NCBI GenBank assembly: GCA_030038355.1
Contig: JASHPB010000292.1
Span: 1 to 52,962 of the forward strand
Direction of reading: 5' to 3'
Source: Candidatus Binataceae bacterium
GTDB taxonomy: Bacteria > Desulfobacterota > Binatia > Binatales > Binataceae
DNA length: 52,962 nucleotides
The notes under the pieces were generated by a model, which saw only the letters and a program-made list of their open reading frames with translations, was not told where the DNA came from and searched no databases. The position numbers and the translations under genes are program-made. Of this stretch, positions 1 to 8,133 are shown one piece after another (within the stretch, counting starts at the first letter, position 1; each line of letters starts with the position of its first letter).

Positions 1-745
1 CGTCGGCAGTGATTTTTTTCGCGCGGCAGGAACGTCTTTGAGCGCACATACTGTAGCAACGCGGCGGCCGAGTATTTCGGCACTCGCGTCGGCACGGCGG
101 TCGCGCCAATCGAGTTGGCATGCGTCTTGTCGAGGATAGTTAGGTAGCCACCTAAGCTGAGGCCCTGGATCGGAGTTACGCTCGGCACGATTTCGGCTCC
201 TTGCGTATCGACGCGGGCCGCGTTGCCGGCTTCGGAACCGAACGGAGTATCGGAAGCGGGTACGGCGAAGCTCAATTGTGCACGCGCCGCGAAAATACGT
301 CGACGTGAACGTTGCCCCATTCGCCAAATGTGGTGATGAATCTGCCATCGTACTCGCTCGAGATCTCCGGCTTCAAATTCGGATTGCCGAAGCCCGGGAA
401 ATAGAGCTCGTCAAACGAGGGTGCGCGGAACCCCTCGCTATAACTGCCTCGTAGCGTGGTTGACAATTTGTTGACCGGAATTACGACTGACCACGATGGG
501 TCACTTCCTCGCCAAAGTCGCTGTTGCCGTCGACGCGAAAACCACCGGTCACCATGATGTGCCGGCGGAGGAAGCTTCCCTCCTGCTGCAGGTAGCCCCG
601 TATTCCTGGCGTCGCGCGCGTTCCGCCCTCCGACACGAAGGTCGCTTCGGCGGACCCTCACCCTCTTGCGACAACACGTTGACCACGCCGCCGATTGCCG
701 GCGAACCGTACAGCGACCGGCCCGCGCCGCGTAGCACTCTGCCGC
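1..745 (-). pseudogene. btuB: TonB-dependent receptor (BtuB-like), plug C-half and barrel, frameshifted, runs off left edge
   Basis: Reading right to left, separate frames give a plug C-terminus (SLYGSPAIGGVVNV, about 730-660), a middle barrel piece (VTGGFRVDGNSDFGEE, about 555-505), the barrel signature GFRAPSFDELYFPGF (about 430-385) and late strands (NAARVDTQGAEIVPSV, about 230-185; PTRVPKYSAAALLQYV, about 100-50). They follow the order of a vitamin B12-type outer-membrane receptor, but at least two frameshifts and an in-frame stop break the reading frame. The N-terminal plug half is not in its expected place: it lies on the plus strand at 765-1165. A cobalamin riboswitch upstream and the B12 operon beyond support corrinoid uptake as the original role. 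The family assignment is firm; the exact frameshift points are approximate. Confidence 0.75.
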
Positions 746-764
746 GATGTGAGGCTGGCCGAAC

Positions 765-1165
765 GCGGAGGGAGTTCATGGAGCGGAAGTTTCTCGCCAT
801 CGTCCTCACCTTGGCAATCCAACGGGCAAGGCTTCGAATGCGTCGAAGTCAGGGACCGCATCTACGTAGGGGAATTCTTCGAACGCGGCAAGCAAGCAGG
901 GCAAATCTGAGGCGCGCGCCAAGCCCGGCGAGTAGCAACCTCGCCGATCCTCGTCACCGCGACGCGCATCGCTCAGCCGCGGGCTGACATCGGCACCACT
1001 CTGATGGTGGTCAATGATCAACAAATCAATGCGCACAAAATCGATCACGTCGAGAATGCGCTCCGCCGGGTCCCTGGCGTGATCGTCACGCAGAGCGGAT
1101 CGCCCGGGACCGAGGCTGACGTTTCGATTCGCGGCGCCACGCCGGCGCAGAGCGATCGGTGCGAA
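765..1165 (+). pseudogene. btuB: Inverted N-terminal part of the BtuB-like receptor
   Basis: On the plus strand a good Shine-Dalgarno (GGAGGGAG, about 767-774) precedes ATG 778, which begins a signal-peptide-like MERKFLAIVLTLAI. In another frame from 932 comes the TonB-box and plug N-terminus: SPILVTATRIAQP, then ALRRVPGVIVTQSG and ADVSIRGATPAQ, ending near 1160. This is the half missing from the minus-strand receptor fragment next to it. Flipping about 745-1165 would place the start roughly 130 bases downstream of the minus-strand riboswitch and put both plug halves in order, although some residues between them are absent. A frameshift between signal peptide and plug means the segment is also decayed. 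The inversion is inferred. Confidence 0.65.
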
Positions 1166-1259
1166 AACAAAACCCGACCCCTCGCTGAGGAATCGGACGA
1201 TTGGGCGATTACTCGCCCGCGCGACCCTCCCCGCGGAAGGCAGACACGTGATCGCACGG

Positions 1260-1395
1260 TTGGTCTCCTAACTTGAGGGTGGTCCTCGGGCCCGCCTTCC
1301 CACCGCAGCGGTGGCATCTCGGGCCGTCGTCGCCCGTTACGGTTGCGGGGTCCCGCCGGATTTGCACCGGCTTCCCGACACCGCGCGTGGAGTGG
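1260..1395 (-). promoter_or_regulatory. Cobalamin (B12) riboswitch
   Basis: The reverse complement carries the conserved elements in order: GGGAAGCCGGTGCAAATCCG at the 5' side, CCCCGCAACCGTAA, GATGCCACCG with GGTGGGAAGGCGGGC, and a B12-box-like AAGTTAGGAGACC at the 3' end (near 1260). It points left, towards the broken btuB, and would normally shut off receptor synthesis when adenosylcobalamin is plentiful. The 5' boundary is approximate. It overlaps the leader of divergent cobU but is on the wrong strand to control it. Confidence 0.88.
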
Positions 1396-1487
1396 ATAGT
1401 GACGTTCTGGCCTTCATTCAGTCAACCGCAGATTCGCGAGGCGGTGTTCGCCGCGGCAGCCGTGCTATTGTCGCGAAGCTTTTGACG

Positions 1488-2009
1488 GTGAAACACATCA
1501 CTTTGATCACGGGCGGCGCACGCAGCGGCAAAAGCTCGCGAGCACTCGAGCTCGCCGCCGCGGCCGATGCGGGCCGGCGTTTCTTCATCGCGACCGGAGA
1601 GGCGCTCGATACCGAAATGGCCGCGCGTATCGCGCATCACAAACGTACGCGGCCGTCTGAGTTCGAGACGATCGATATGCCGACCGACATCGTGTCAGCA
1701 TTAAGATCGATCGAGGACAAAGCCGCCGTCGCGGTCGTCGATTGTGTGACGCTTTGGATTTCCAACCTGATGCGTACCGAGGCGGTCGACGATGCAATTC
1801 TCGCCGCCGCCGATAGCCTGACCGCCGCCTTGGTTCAAGCGAATTTCGCGTCTTTTGTCGTGACCGATGAAGTCGGGATGGGAATCGTGCCGGAGTATCA
1901 GTCGGGTCGGCGGTTTCGCGATCTGCTCGGATGGACCAATCAAAAGATTGCGGCCGCCGCCGATGAAGTGATCCTGATGGTCGCCGGATGCGCGCTCAAG
2001 CTGAAGTAG
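1488..2009 (+). CDS. cobU: Adenosylcobinamide kinase / adenosylcobinamide-phosphate guanylyltransferase
   Basis: CobU (CobP) phosphorylates adenosylcobinamide and then makes AdoCbi-GDP, activating the nucleotide loop. Seen here: P-loop GGARSGKSS near the N-terminus, VVDCVTLWISNLM, and the C-terminal TDEVGMGIVPEYQSGRRFRD block with a WTNQ motif. At 173 residues it has the usual length. I chose GTG 1488 (VKHITLITGG); TTG 1482 is an alternative, and the longer open frame upstream runs into the antisense of the riboswitch. It is convergent with cobS, with one base between the stops, and is the only gene of the pathway on the plus strand, so it needs its own promoter. Confidence 0.9.
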   Translation: MKHITLITGGARSGKSSRALELAAAADAGRRFFIATGEALDTEMAARIAHHKRTRPSEFETIDMPTDIVSALRSIEDKAAVAVVDCVTLWISNLMRTEAVDDAILAAADSLTAALVQANFASFVVTDEVGMGIVPEYQSGRRFRDLLGWTNQKIAAAADEVILMVAGCALKLK

Positions 2010-2010
2010 C

Positions 2011-2796
2011 TCACGACGCCATCACAACGAACGCGATCACTTCGACGATCTCGCCGCAGGCGCCGATCATGTCGCCAGTGATTCCGCCAAGCCATCGCGC
2101 ATAGAACGATCGAATAAGCACCGGCGTGATAAGTGCCATCAGCGTCGCAGCAATTGCGCGCGGCGAAAGCACGAGCGCCAGCGCAATCGCCACCGTCACT
2201 GCGGCCCTGAACATCCTGCCCCTGCTGCCCGAGCCAAGCAGCGTCGTTCCCGCGCCACTCGGCCGCAGGTAATCGATGCCCTGCGTAACGGTCACCATCG
2301 CCCACCGCCCGAGTCCCGGTACAAAAAAGAGCGCCGCGTAACGGCGCCATCCTGTGAGCGTCGCGAGCGCGCTAAACTTGAGCATCAGATCAAAGATCAG
2401 CGCGAGCGCGCCGTAGGTTCCAATAGTGCTGTCGCGCATGATCTCGAGCGCGCGCGTCCGATCGCTGCCGGCGCCGAGCGCATCTGCTGTGTCGGCCAGC
2501 GCGTCGAGATGAATCGCGCCCGTCACTATCGTGAGCGACAGCACATCGATCACCGAGCGAACCGTGAGGCCGAGCCGAATTCCGAGAAACCAGTCTTCCA
2601 GGCAGAGCGCCAACCCTATCGCGAAGCCGACCAAAGGGAACCATGCGAATGACGCGGCTACGGTTTCCTCGGCAGCCGGCGTCGAATCAATCACCGGCAA
2701 GATCGTGAGAAACCCGAGCGCGAGTCGAATCTCCTCGAACAGCCCGCTGGACTCCTCCGACAGTCCGAAATCTTCGCCCTGTCCCTCACCGTTCAT
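2011..2796 (-). CDS. cobS: Adenosylcobinamide-GDP ribazoletransferase (cobalamin synthase)
   Basis: CobS is the integral membrane enzyme that joins AdoCbi-GDP to alpha-ribazole to give adenosylcobalamin (phosphate). The 261-residue product has an N-terminal LALGFLTILPV segment, several hydrophobic helices, and the metal-binding signature HLDALADTADALGAG followed by EIMRDSTIGTYGA. The usual glycines of the DGLADTADG motif are alanines here, but the aspartates are kept. The ATG at 2796 overlaps the cobT stop (ATGA), giving translational coupling. It is the last gene of the bluB-cbiZ-cbiB-cobD-cobT-cobS operon. Longer readings of this frame only enter antisense of cobT. Confidence 0.92.
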   Translation of the reverse strand: MNGEGQGEDFGLSEESSGLFEEIRLALGFLTILPVIDSTPAAEETVAASFAWFPLVGFAIGLALCLEDWFLGIRLGLTVRSVIDVLSLTIVTGAIHLDALADTADALGAGSDRTRALEIMRDSTIGTYGALALIFDLMLKFSALATLTGWRRYAALFFVPGLGRWAMVTVTQGIDYLRPSGAGTTLLGSGSRGRMFRAAVTVAIALALVLSPRAIAATLMALITPVLIRSFYARWLGGITGDMIGACGEIVEVIAFVVMAS

Positions 2797-3857
2797 CGTA
2801 CCTTGCCCGACACTCCCGCCTTGGCGAAGGTCGCCATGTTGTGAAACAGGTCGAGCGCCGACTCGATGACGTTCATCGCAAGCGCCGCTCCGGTCCCTTC
2901 GCCGAGTCGCATGTCGAGCGAGAGAATCGGTCTCACCTTGAGATGCTCCAGCACGCGAGCGTGACCGCCTTCGGCCGAGCGATGACTGAAGAATAGATGG
3001 TCGATAAGGCCTGGGATGAGTTTCTCCGCCGTGGCGGCCGCGGCGGTTGAAATGAATCCGTCCACCACTACAGGTACGCTGCACGCCGCGCCACCGATAC
3101 AAACTCCCGCCATAGCCGCGATTTCGAAGCCGCCGAGCGCCGCCAGCATCGTCATCGGATCGCCAAGCGCCGAGTGGTGAAGCTCGAGCGCGCGCGTAAC
3201 GACCTCGGTTTTGCGGCGAAGTCCGGGATCGTCGAGGCCCGTGCCTCGCCCCACGATCGATTCGGGCGGCAAGCCGCAAAGCGCCGTGAGCAACGCCGAA
3301 GCGGACGTGCTGTTCGCGATTCCCATCTCGCCGATTCCGATAAGCGTGACGCCGGCGCTCGCAAGATCGCGCGCTGTCTCGACTCCGATTTCAAGCGCGA
3401 GCCGCACCTGCCCCGTCGTCATCGCCGGCCCGTTCAAGAAATTGCCGGTACGAGAGCCAACGCGACGATAGGTCACGCCGGCAAACGGCGCCGCACTGGT
3501 ATCGGATCTCACGCCGACGTCGATCGTCCGCAGCTCGTAGCCAAAGCGCCGCGCAAGGACGCTTATCGCCGCGCCGCCGCCGGCGATATTGCGCAGCATT
3601 TCAACCGTAACAGCTTGCGGAAACGCGCTCACGCCGGCATCCGCAACGCCATGATCTGATACAAACACCGCGATCGCACCGCGGCCCTTGCGTGCGCTGC
3701 CGTCGCGCCGAATTGCCGCATAGCGGCGGACTATTTCCTCCAGATAGCCGAGGCTGCCTGGCGGCTTGGTGAGCGAGTTGAGTCGTTCGTCCGCGGCCCA
3801 TGCCTCTTCAGCGTCGAGGGGCCGAATCTCTTTCTGCGTTTCTTCAAGCAGACCCAT
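2793..3857 (-). CDS. cobT: Nicotinate-nucleotide--dimethylbenzimidazole phosphoribosyltransferase
   Basis: CobT activates the lower-ligand base by transferring ribose phosphate from nicotinate mononucleotide, giving alpha-ribazole phosphate. The 354-residue protein is full length. It has the N-terminal LTKPPGSLGYLE motif, FVSDHGVADAGVSAFPQ, GIGEMGIANST, and the C-terminal RLGEGTGAALAM, which carries the catalytic glutamate. It sits between cobD (68-base gap) and cobS (ATGA overlap). With bluB in the same operon the likely substrate is 5,6-dimethylbenzimidazole, although CobT enzymes accept other bases. Confidence 0.95.
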   Translation of the reverse strand: MGLLEETQKEIRPLDAEEAWAADERLNSLTKPPGSLGYLEEIVRRYAAIRRDGSARKGRGAIAVFVSDHGVADAGVSAFPQAVTVEMLRNIAGGGAAISVLARRFGYELRTIDVGVRSDTSAAPFAGVTYRRVGSRTGNFLNGPAMTTGQVRLALEIGVETARDLASAGVTLIGIGEMGIANSTSASALLTALCGLPPESIVGRGTGLDDPGLRRKTEVVTRALELHHSALGDPMTMLAALGGFEIAAMAGVCIGGAACSVPVVVDGFISTAAAATAEKLIPGLIDHLFFSHRSAEGGHARVLEHLKVRPILSLDMRLGEGTGAALAMNVIESALDLFHNMATFAKAGVSGKVR

Positions 3858-3925
3858 TGGAATCCTTGGTGGAGGACAATCGCATCACGGCGCAGCGAGG
3901 GTGGCAAGCGACGATTCGGCGCCGT

Positions 3926-5020
3926 TCACGTTGGCTTCCAGAGCCTGGCCGTCGCTATAAGGCGCTCATTGTCGGAATGCGAGCGCACCGCGATCCTGTA
4001 CGTTCCAGGTCCGCAACCGGGCAGCTGGGAGAGATCACGAATTGCGATCCTTTGCTTTGCCAGATGCGCAGCAAACGCGCCAGCCGAGGGCTCGCGAGCA
4101 AGCTCAATCATCATGAAATTCGCCGAAGAAGGAACGACGTGCAGACCGGCGACTTGAGATAGCTCGCGCCGGAGGTAAGTGCGCTCGGCTTCGACAATGG
4201 TACGCGCGCGGTTCAGATAGTCGGGAGAGAGTGCGAGACAAGCGTGGCCGACGGCATCCGCGGCAGCATTCACTGACCATGGCTCGATCGCCTCACGCAT
4301 GCGCGCGATCAGTTCCGGATGTCCAACCGCAAAGCCGAGTCGAATTCCGGGAATCGCAAAAGTCTTGGTCAGCGAGCGCAGAACGATCGCGCGTGGATTG
4401 CGCTCGAGCAGCGGTGCCAGGGACCGGGCGCCGCCCGCCAAATCGATGAATGCTTCGTCGAAGATGCACCAGGCGTCGCGTACCAGGCATCGCCCACCGA
4501 TCTCGAGCGCGACTTTCTCCTCTATGATTGTGGCTGTCGGGCTGTTTGGGCGTCCGACCCAGATCGCATCGGCGCCGGCTCTTAGTGTGTCGGCAATGGC
4601 TGCGATCCTGAGCGTAAACCCCGACGCGCTCGGTAATTGGATCGACTGCGCGGGAGAACCCGCAACGGCAAGCGCGTTCGCGATTTCGCTGAAGGTCGGA
4701 ATTGCGACGTAAGGCTTCGATATGCGAAGAACGCGCACGAGCAGGTAGATGAGGTGAACGGAGCCGTTGCCCGCGATCACGCGCTCGGGTTCGACGCCGA
4801 TCCAGTCGGCGAACTTCCTTTCGAGTTCCCGCTGATGCGCCGGAGGGTAGCTGGCAATTCGCGTTGAGGCTCGCTGGTACGCTTCGAGCGCTTCCGGCGG
4901 CGGCCCAAGCGGGTTGAGGCTGGCACTGAAATCGAGCCATCCCTCGGCCGCGCTCCCGCCGTGAATATGATCCACAGCAATGGCTTGGGGAGCCGCGGTA
5001 CGTGATGGAGGCTTCTTCAT
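3926..5020 (-). CDS. cobD: Threonine-phosphate decarboxylase (PLP-dependent)
   Basis: CobD decarboxylates L-threonine-O-3-phosphate to (R)-1-amino-2-propanol phosphate, the linker that CbiB attaches to adenosylcobyric acid. The 364-residue protein belongs to the class-I/II aminotransferase fold. Visible are HGGSAAEGWLDFSASLNPLG near the N-terminus, AGNGSVHLIY, GRPNSPTATI, and the PLP-lysine region SLTKTFAIPGIRLGFAVG. Histidinol-phosphate aminotransferase is the near relative, but the N-terminal motif and position directly after cbiB (ATGA overlap at 5017-5020) favour CobD. Confidence 0.9.
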   Translation of the reverse strand: MKKPPSRTAAPQAIAVDHIHGGSAAEGWLDFSASLNPLGPPPEALEAYQRASTRIASYPPAHQRELERKFADWIGVEPERVIAGNGSVHLIYLLVRVLRISKPYVAIPTFSEIANALAVAGSPAQSIQLPSASGFTLRIAAIADTLRAGADAIWVGRPNSPTATIIEEKVALEIGGRCLVRDAWCIFDEAFIDLAGGARSLAPLLERNPRAIVLRSLTKTFAIPGIRLGFAVGHPELIARMREAIEPWSVNAAADAVGHACLALSPDYLNRARTIVEAERTYLRRELSQVAGLHVVPSSANFMMIELAREPSAGAFAAHLAKQRIAIRDLSQLPGCGPGTYRIAVRSHSDNERLIATARLWKPT

Positions 5021-5991
5021 CGCGTGATGACATAACGGCCAACGGTGAAGCCGATTAACGCGATCGCCGTGGCATAGTGCAGGATTGAGCGCGACAGTTC
5101 GATCGATTGGCAGGTGATCGGATTCTCCGCGTCGCCGAGGGTCGCGCGAGGTTCGAGTTCGCCGCCGTAAATCGCATCACCGCCCAACTGAACACCTAAT
5201 GCGCCAGCCATTGCCGATTCCGGATGACCCGCGTTGGGACTCTGATGCTTGCGTGCGTCGCGCGCGCGTACTGCCAACGCGCGGCGCCCGCTGCCCAGCA
5301 AAAGCTCGGCGGCGCCCGCGATGCTGAAGGCGGCAATCCGTGCCGGAAGCCAACTTGCGAAATCATCGAGCCGTGCGGCGGTTCGTCCGAATTGGACATA
5401 GCGTTGGTCGCGATAACCGATCATCGAATCGAGCGTGTTGATGGCCTTGTAGACGAGCGCGCCGACCGGTCCCGCGATGAACAGAAACAACAGCGGCGCA
5501 ATCACGGCGTCGTTCGAGTTCTCGGCGACTGATTCCACTGTCGCGCGAGCGATGGCTCCAGCGTCGAGCGCGTCCGGATCGCGGCCGACCAGGGCCGGCA
5601 GCGCCGCGCGCGCCGCCGCAAGATCGTTGATGATTAACGCTCGCTCGACCTCGAGCGCCGCGTCGTCAAGTCCGCGCCAGGCGATCGAAGTCCATGCCAG
5701 GAGCACAGCCACGGCCGCTCCCAACGAGGCTCCGAGGCGATCTGCAACTGTTACGACGAGATAGGTCACCAGCGCGGTGAGGCCGACGATTCCAATCGTC
5801 AGCAGGCGGCCATTGCGCCGGTCGATTCGCCGCTCGCCAGTATACAGTCGGCTCTCGCCGATCGCGATCGCCGCGCCAATCATCCGCACCGGATGAGGCA
5901 GCCATTCGGGGTCACCAAAGAAAAGATCCGCGCCGATCGCGATCGCGATCAGCAATGCGGAGAGATGGGTGGCGTGGTTGACGCGGTTCAT
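5017..5991 (-). CDS. cbiB: Adenosylcobinamide-phosphate synthase
   Basis: CbiB (CobD in the aerobic nomenclature) condenses adenosylcobyric acid with aminopropanol phosphate in the cytoplasmic membrane. The 324-residue product has hydrophobic helices and the family motifs DLFFGDPEWLPHPVRMIG, AESVAENSNDAVIAPL, YKAINTLDSMIGYR and LGVQLGGDAIYGG. Its ATG overlaps the cbiZ stop by four bases and its stop overlaps the cobD start, so it is translationally coupled on both sides. Being next to CbiZ makes sense, because CbiZ produces the adenosylcobyric acid that CbiB consumes. Confidence 0.93.
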   Translation of the reverse strand: MNRVNHATHLSALLIAIAIGADLFFGDPEWLPHPVRMIGAAIAIGESRLYTGERRIDRRNGRLLTIGIVGLTALVTYLVVTVADRLGASLGAAVAVLLAWTSIAWRGLDDAALEVERALIINDLAAARAALPALVGRDPDALDAGAIARATVESVAENSNDAVIAPLLFLFIAGPVGALVYKAINTLDSMIGYRDQRYVQFGRTAARLDDFASWLPARIAAFSIAGAAELLLGSGRRALAVRARDARKHQSPNAGHPESAMAGALGVQLGGDAIYGGELEPRATLGDAENPITCQSIELSRSILHYATAIALIGFTVGRYVITR

Positions 5992-6650
5992 GATCGCTGC
6001 GCGAGACTCCGCGCACAGCTCCTGTATGCCGCGCGGCCAATCAACTCACCAAGCCGCGTGTGCTTGCCGCAGTAGAAATGCACGGGAGATTTTTCAGGCG
6101 CCGCGACCACGATGCAATCGGTCCCGGTGCCCGTCGCGCGCTTGCCTGAGCGAACGCTTTTCACGCGCGCCGCGAACAGCGCGGCTACTCGAGCCTCGGT
6201 CGCGATTTGAATTGCCTCAACCATCGCGGCTTCAGTGAGCGGCTGGCCGATCAACACAATGAGATTAATCGTCCCTGGCGCCGTGACTTCAACCGACGCC
6301 ATATCGCCGACGCGCAGCGCATTAGAGCATCCAGCAGTACACCAGGCGGTGACGATCGTGTCGCCACGTTTCTCCGTCGTGGAAGCGGCTCTCTTGATTT
6401 GCGCACCGGTCATCATAGCGACCGCGTGCCGCGGGTTGACTCCAAGTGAACGGACGACGCGGCCAAGATAGGGTTGCGGCGATTGAGTTGCGACACGATC
6501 ATTGAGTGAAATCTGGTGGTTCACAATGAGTTGGGCGCGCCTCCAGCCGCCGCCCAGCGGCGCCCATCCGAGCGCGCGGTATGGTTGTGGCAGAAATATC
6601 GCGAGGGTCTGCCCGCGGATCTCCGATTTCCAGGGAACGGTGAATGGCAA
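5988..6650 (-). CDS. cbiZ: Adenosylcobinamide amidohydrolase
   Basis: CbiZ hydrolyses the aminopropanol side chain of adenosylcobinamide or of incomplete cobamides, giving adenosylcobyric acid for rebuilding. Recognised by the C-terminal GTGTDCIVVAAP and YCGKHTRLGELIGRA motifs and the central AWCTAGCSNALRVGD. No ATG fits. I chose TTG 6650 (MPFTVPWKSEIRG), three bases after the bluB stop, which gives 220 residues; the longer frame upstream is antisense to bluB. In this operon it implies remodelling of scavenged cobamides, not only de novo assembly. It is coupled to cbiB by an ATGA overlap. Confidence 0.88.
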   Translation of the reverse strand: MPFTVPWKSEIRGQTLAIFLPQPYRALGWAPLGGGWRRAQLIVNHQISLNDRVATQSPQPYLGRVVRSLGVNPRHAVAMMTGAQIKRAASTTEKRGDTIVTAWCTAGCSNALRVGDMASVEVTAPGTINLIVLIGQPLTEAAMVEAIQIATEARVAALFAARVKSVRSGKRATGTGTDCIVVAAPEKSPVHFYCGKHTRLGELIGRAAYRSCARSLAQRS

Positions 6651-6652
6651 GG

Positions 6653-7402
6653 TCAGGAAGTTCGGCGCTGGCCGGTTGCGATAATGCCGTTCCAGATCGA
6701 GGAGTCGTCGATCGCGGCTTTTAGCGCATCGCCGCGCGCGCCGTCGCCCTCCCAGGAATCGAAGTGGAGCAATGATCGTGGTGGCAGACGTTCGGCCCAC
6801 TCCAGCGTTTCGAGGACTGGGCGCTCCGGGAACTCCTTCACGTAGCCGATGCACAAGTAAGCAATTGGGATCACATGCGCGGGAATCGAAAAGACTTCGC
6901 GGAGTGCGTCGTTGCGCAAGATACTGACCCAGCCGACGCCGAGCCCTTCGGCGCGTGCCGCCAGCCACAAGTTGCCGACGGCGAGGCATGCCGAATAGAT
7001 TTCGACCTCGTCGATGCTGCTTTTGCCGAGTACGCCGGGGCCGAACCGATCCGGCGTGCAAGTAACGATCAGGTTAAGCGGCGCCTCGAGAATGCCCTCG
7101 AGCTTCAATGAAAGGAATTTTTCGCGGCGCGCATCGCTGAAGGATGCCGCATTCTTGTTGCGTTCGGCTTCGAAGATTTCGCGCACGCGCCAGCGCCGTT
7201 CGAGATCGCGCACGATGATGAAATCCCACGGTTGCGTGAAGCCGACGCTCGCCGCATGATGCGCCGCAGTCAGCACGCGCGCCAGCACTTCCTCGGCGAC
7301 GGGAGTGGAGACGAATTCGCGGATATCGCGGCGGCGGAAAATCGCTTCGTAGAGACCGCGCCTTAGTGCGGGCTCGAAGGCATGGCGGTTCGGATCAGGC
7401 AT
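6653..7402 (-). CDS. bluB: 5,6-dimethylbenzimidazole synthase
   Basis: BluB is a flavin-destroying, oxygen-dependent nitroreductase-fold enzyme that converts FMNH2 to 5,6-dimethylbenzimidazole, the lower ligand of B12. The protein has the RRRDIREF motif near its start, AAHHAASVGFTQPWDFIIV, a long mid-section with GVGWVSILRNDALREVF, and the YLCIGYVKEFPERPVLE tail. ATG 7402 gives 249 residues; an upstream GTG at 7432 is possible but less likely. It is the first gene of the six-gene operon. No riboswitch is visible between it and tpx. Its need for O2 indicates an aerobe. Confidence 0.93.
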   Translation of the reverse strand: MPDPNRHAFEPALRRGLYEAIFRRRDIREFVSTPVAEEVLARVLTAAHHAASVGFTQPWDFIIVRDLERRWRVREIFEAERNKNAASFSDARREKFLSLKLEGILEAPLNLIVTCTPDRFGPGVLGKSSIDEVEIYSACLAVGNLWLAARAEGLGVGWVSILRNDALREVFSIPAHVIPIAYLCIGYVKEFPERPVLETLEWAERLPPRSLLHFDSWEGDGARGDALKAAIDDSSIWNGIIATGQRRTS

Positions 7403-7464
7403 TGACTGGTTCCGACGCGGAAGGCCGCGCACGATTTACGTGTGCGTTCACCTCCGAGGATTTG

Positions 7465-7494
7465 CGCGGGCGGTGCTGAGTGTCCCCGCCCGCG
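7465..7494 (-). terminator. Strong hairpin between tpx and bluB
   Basis: A perfect 9-base inverted repeat (CGCGGGCGG with CCGCCCGCG) and a 12-base loop lie directly after the tpx stop on the minus strand. There is no clear U-tract, so intrinsic termination is plausible but unproven. It separates tpx from the B12 operon. Confidence 0.45.
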
Positions 7495-7506
7495 ATACAT
7501 CGATGA

Positions 7507-8028
7507 TCAGGCGGCAGCCTTCTTCGCGGCCGCGAGCACGGCCTCGTAATTTGGTTGGTTGGCGACTTCTTTCACGTATTCGACGTATTGAACGTTGTCG
7601 TTCTTGTCGACCACGAAGACCGCGCGCGCGAGCAGGTGCAGCTCCTTGATCAGTGCACCGTAATTCTTGCCGAACTCGGCGCTCCGATAGTCGCTCAGCG
7701 TGGTGACCTTGTCCACGCCAGCCGCGCCGCACCATCGGGCCTGCGCAAACGGCAGGTCGAGCGAGACTGTGAGAACCTGGACGTCGCCCGGAAGCTTGCC
7801 CGCCTCTTCGTTGAAACGCCGCGTCTCCATGTCGCAGACGGGCGTATCGAGCGATGGCACAGCCGAGATGATTTTGACTTTGCCTTTGAATTGATCGAGC
7901 GTCGCCGGCCGCATCGTTTTGTCGACCAGCGTGAAGTTCGGAGCCTTTTGGCCGACCTTGATTTCCGGTCCGACCAGCGTCATCGGGTTGCCCCGCATCG
8001 TTACCGCGCCTGCGCGTTCTTCGGCCAT
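7507..8028 (-). CDS. tpx: Thiol peroxidase (2-Cys peroxiredoxin, Tpx type)
   Basis: Tpx reduces H2O2 and organic peroxides with electrons from thioredoxin. The 173-residue protein has the peroxidatic Cys65 in SLDTPVCDMETRRFNEEA and the resolving Cys100 in FAQARWCGA, the Tpx spacing. VGQKAPNFTLVD at the N-terminus and AVFVVDKNDNVQYVEYVKE complete the fold. ATG 8028 is preceded by an excellent AAGGAG about eight bases upstream. It lies 105 bases downstream of the selenoprotein gene on the same strand, so the two redox genes may be co-transcribed. Confidence 0.95.
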   Translation of the reverse strand: MAEERAGAVTMRGNPMTLVGPEIKVGQKAPNFTLVDKTMRPATLDQFKGKVKIISAVPSLDTPVCDMETRRFNEEAGKLPGDVQVLTVSLDLPFAQARWCGAAGVDKVTTLSDYRSAEFGKNYGALIKELHLLARAVFVVDKNDNVQYVEYVKEVANQPNYEAVLAAAKKAAA

Positions 8029-8133
8029 GAGAGAAATCTCCTTCGGAAGCTGAGTGGGAAATCGAACACTCCGACTCTAATCGCTCAGGCGATTGCCGTA
8101 AACAAGCGAGAATCCGGCGCGATTCCGGACGCT

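Noticed and set aside
272-1317. Overlapping plus- and minus-strand ORFs as independent small genes
   Set aside because: Pieces of each match successive parts of one TonB-dependent receptor; the remainder are antisense shadows.
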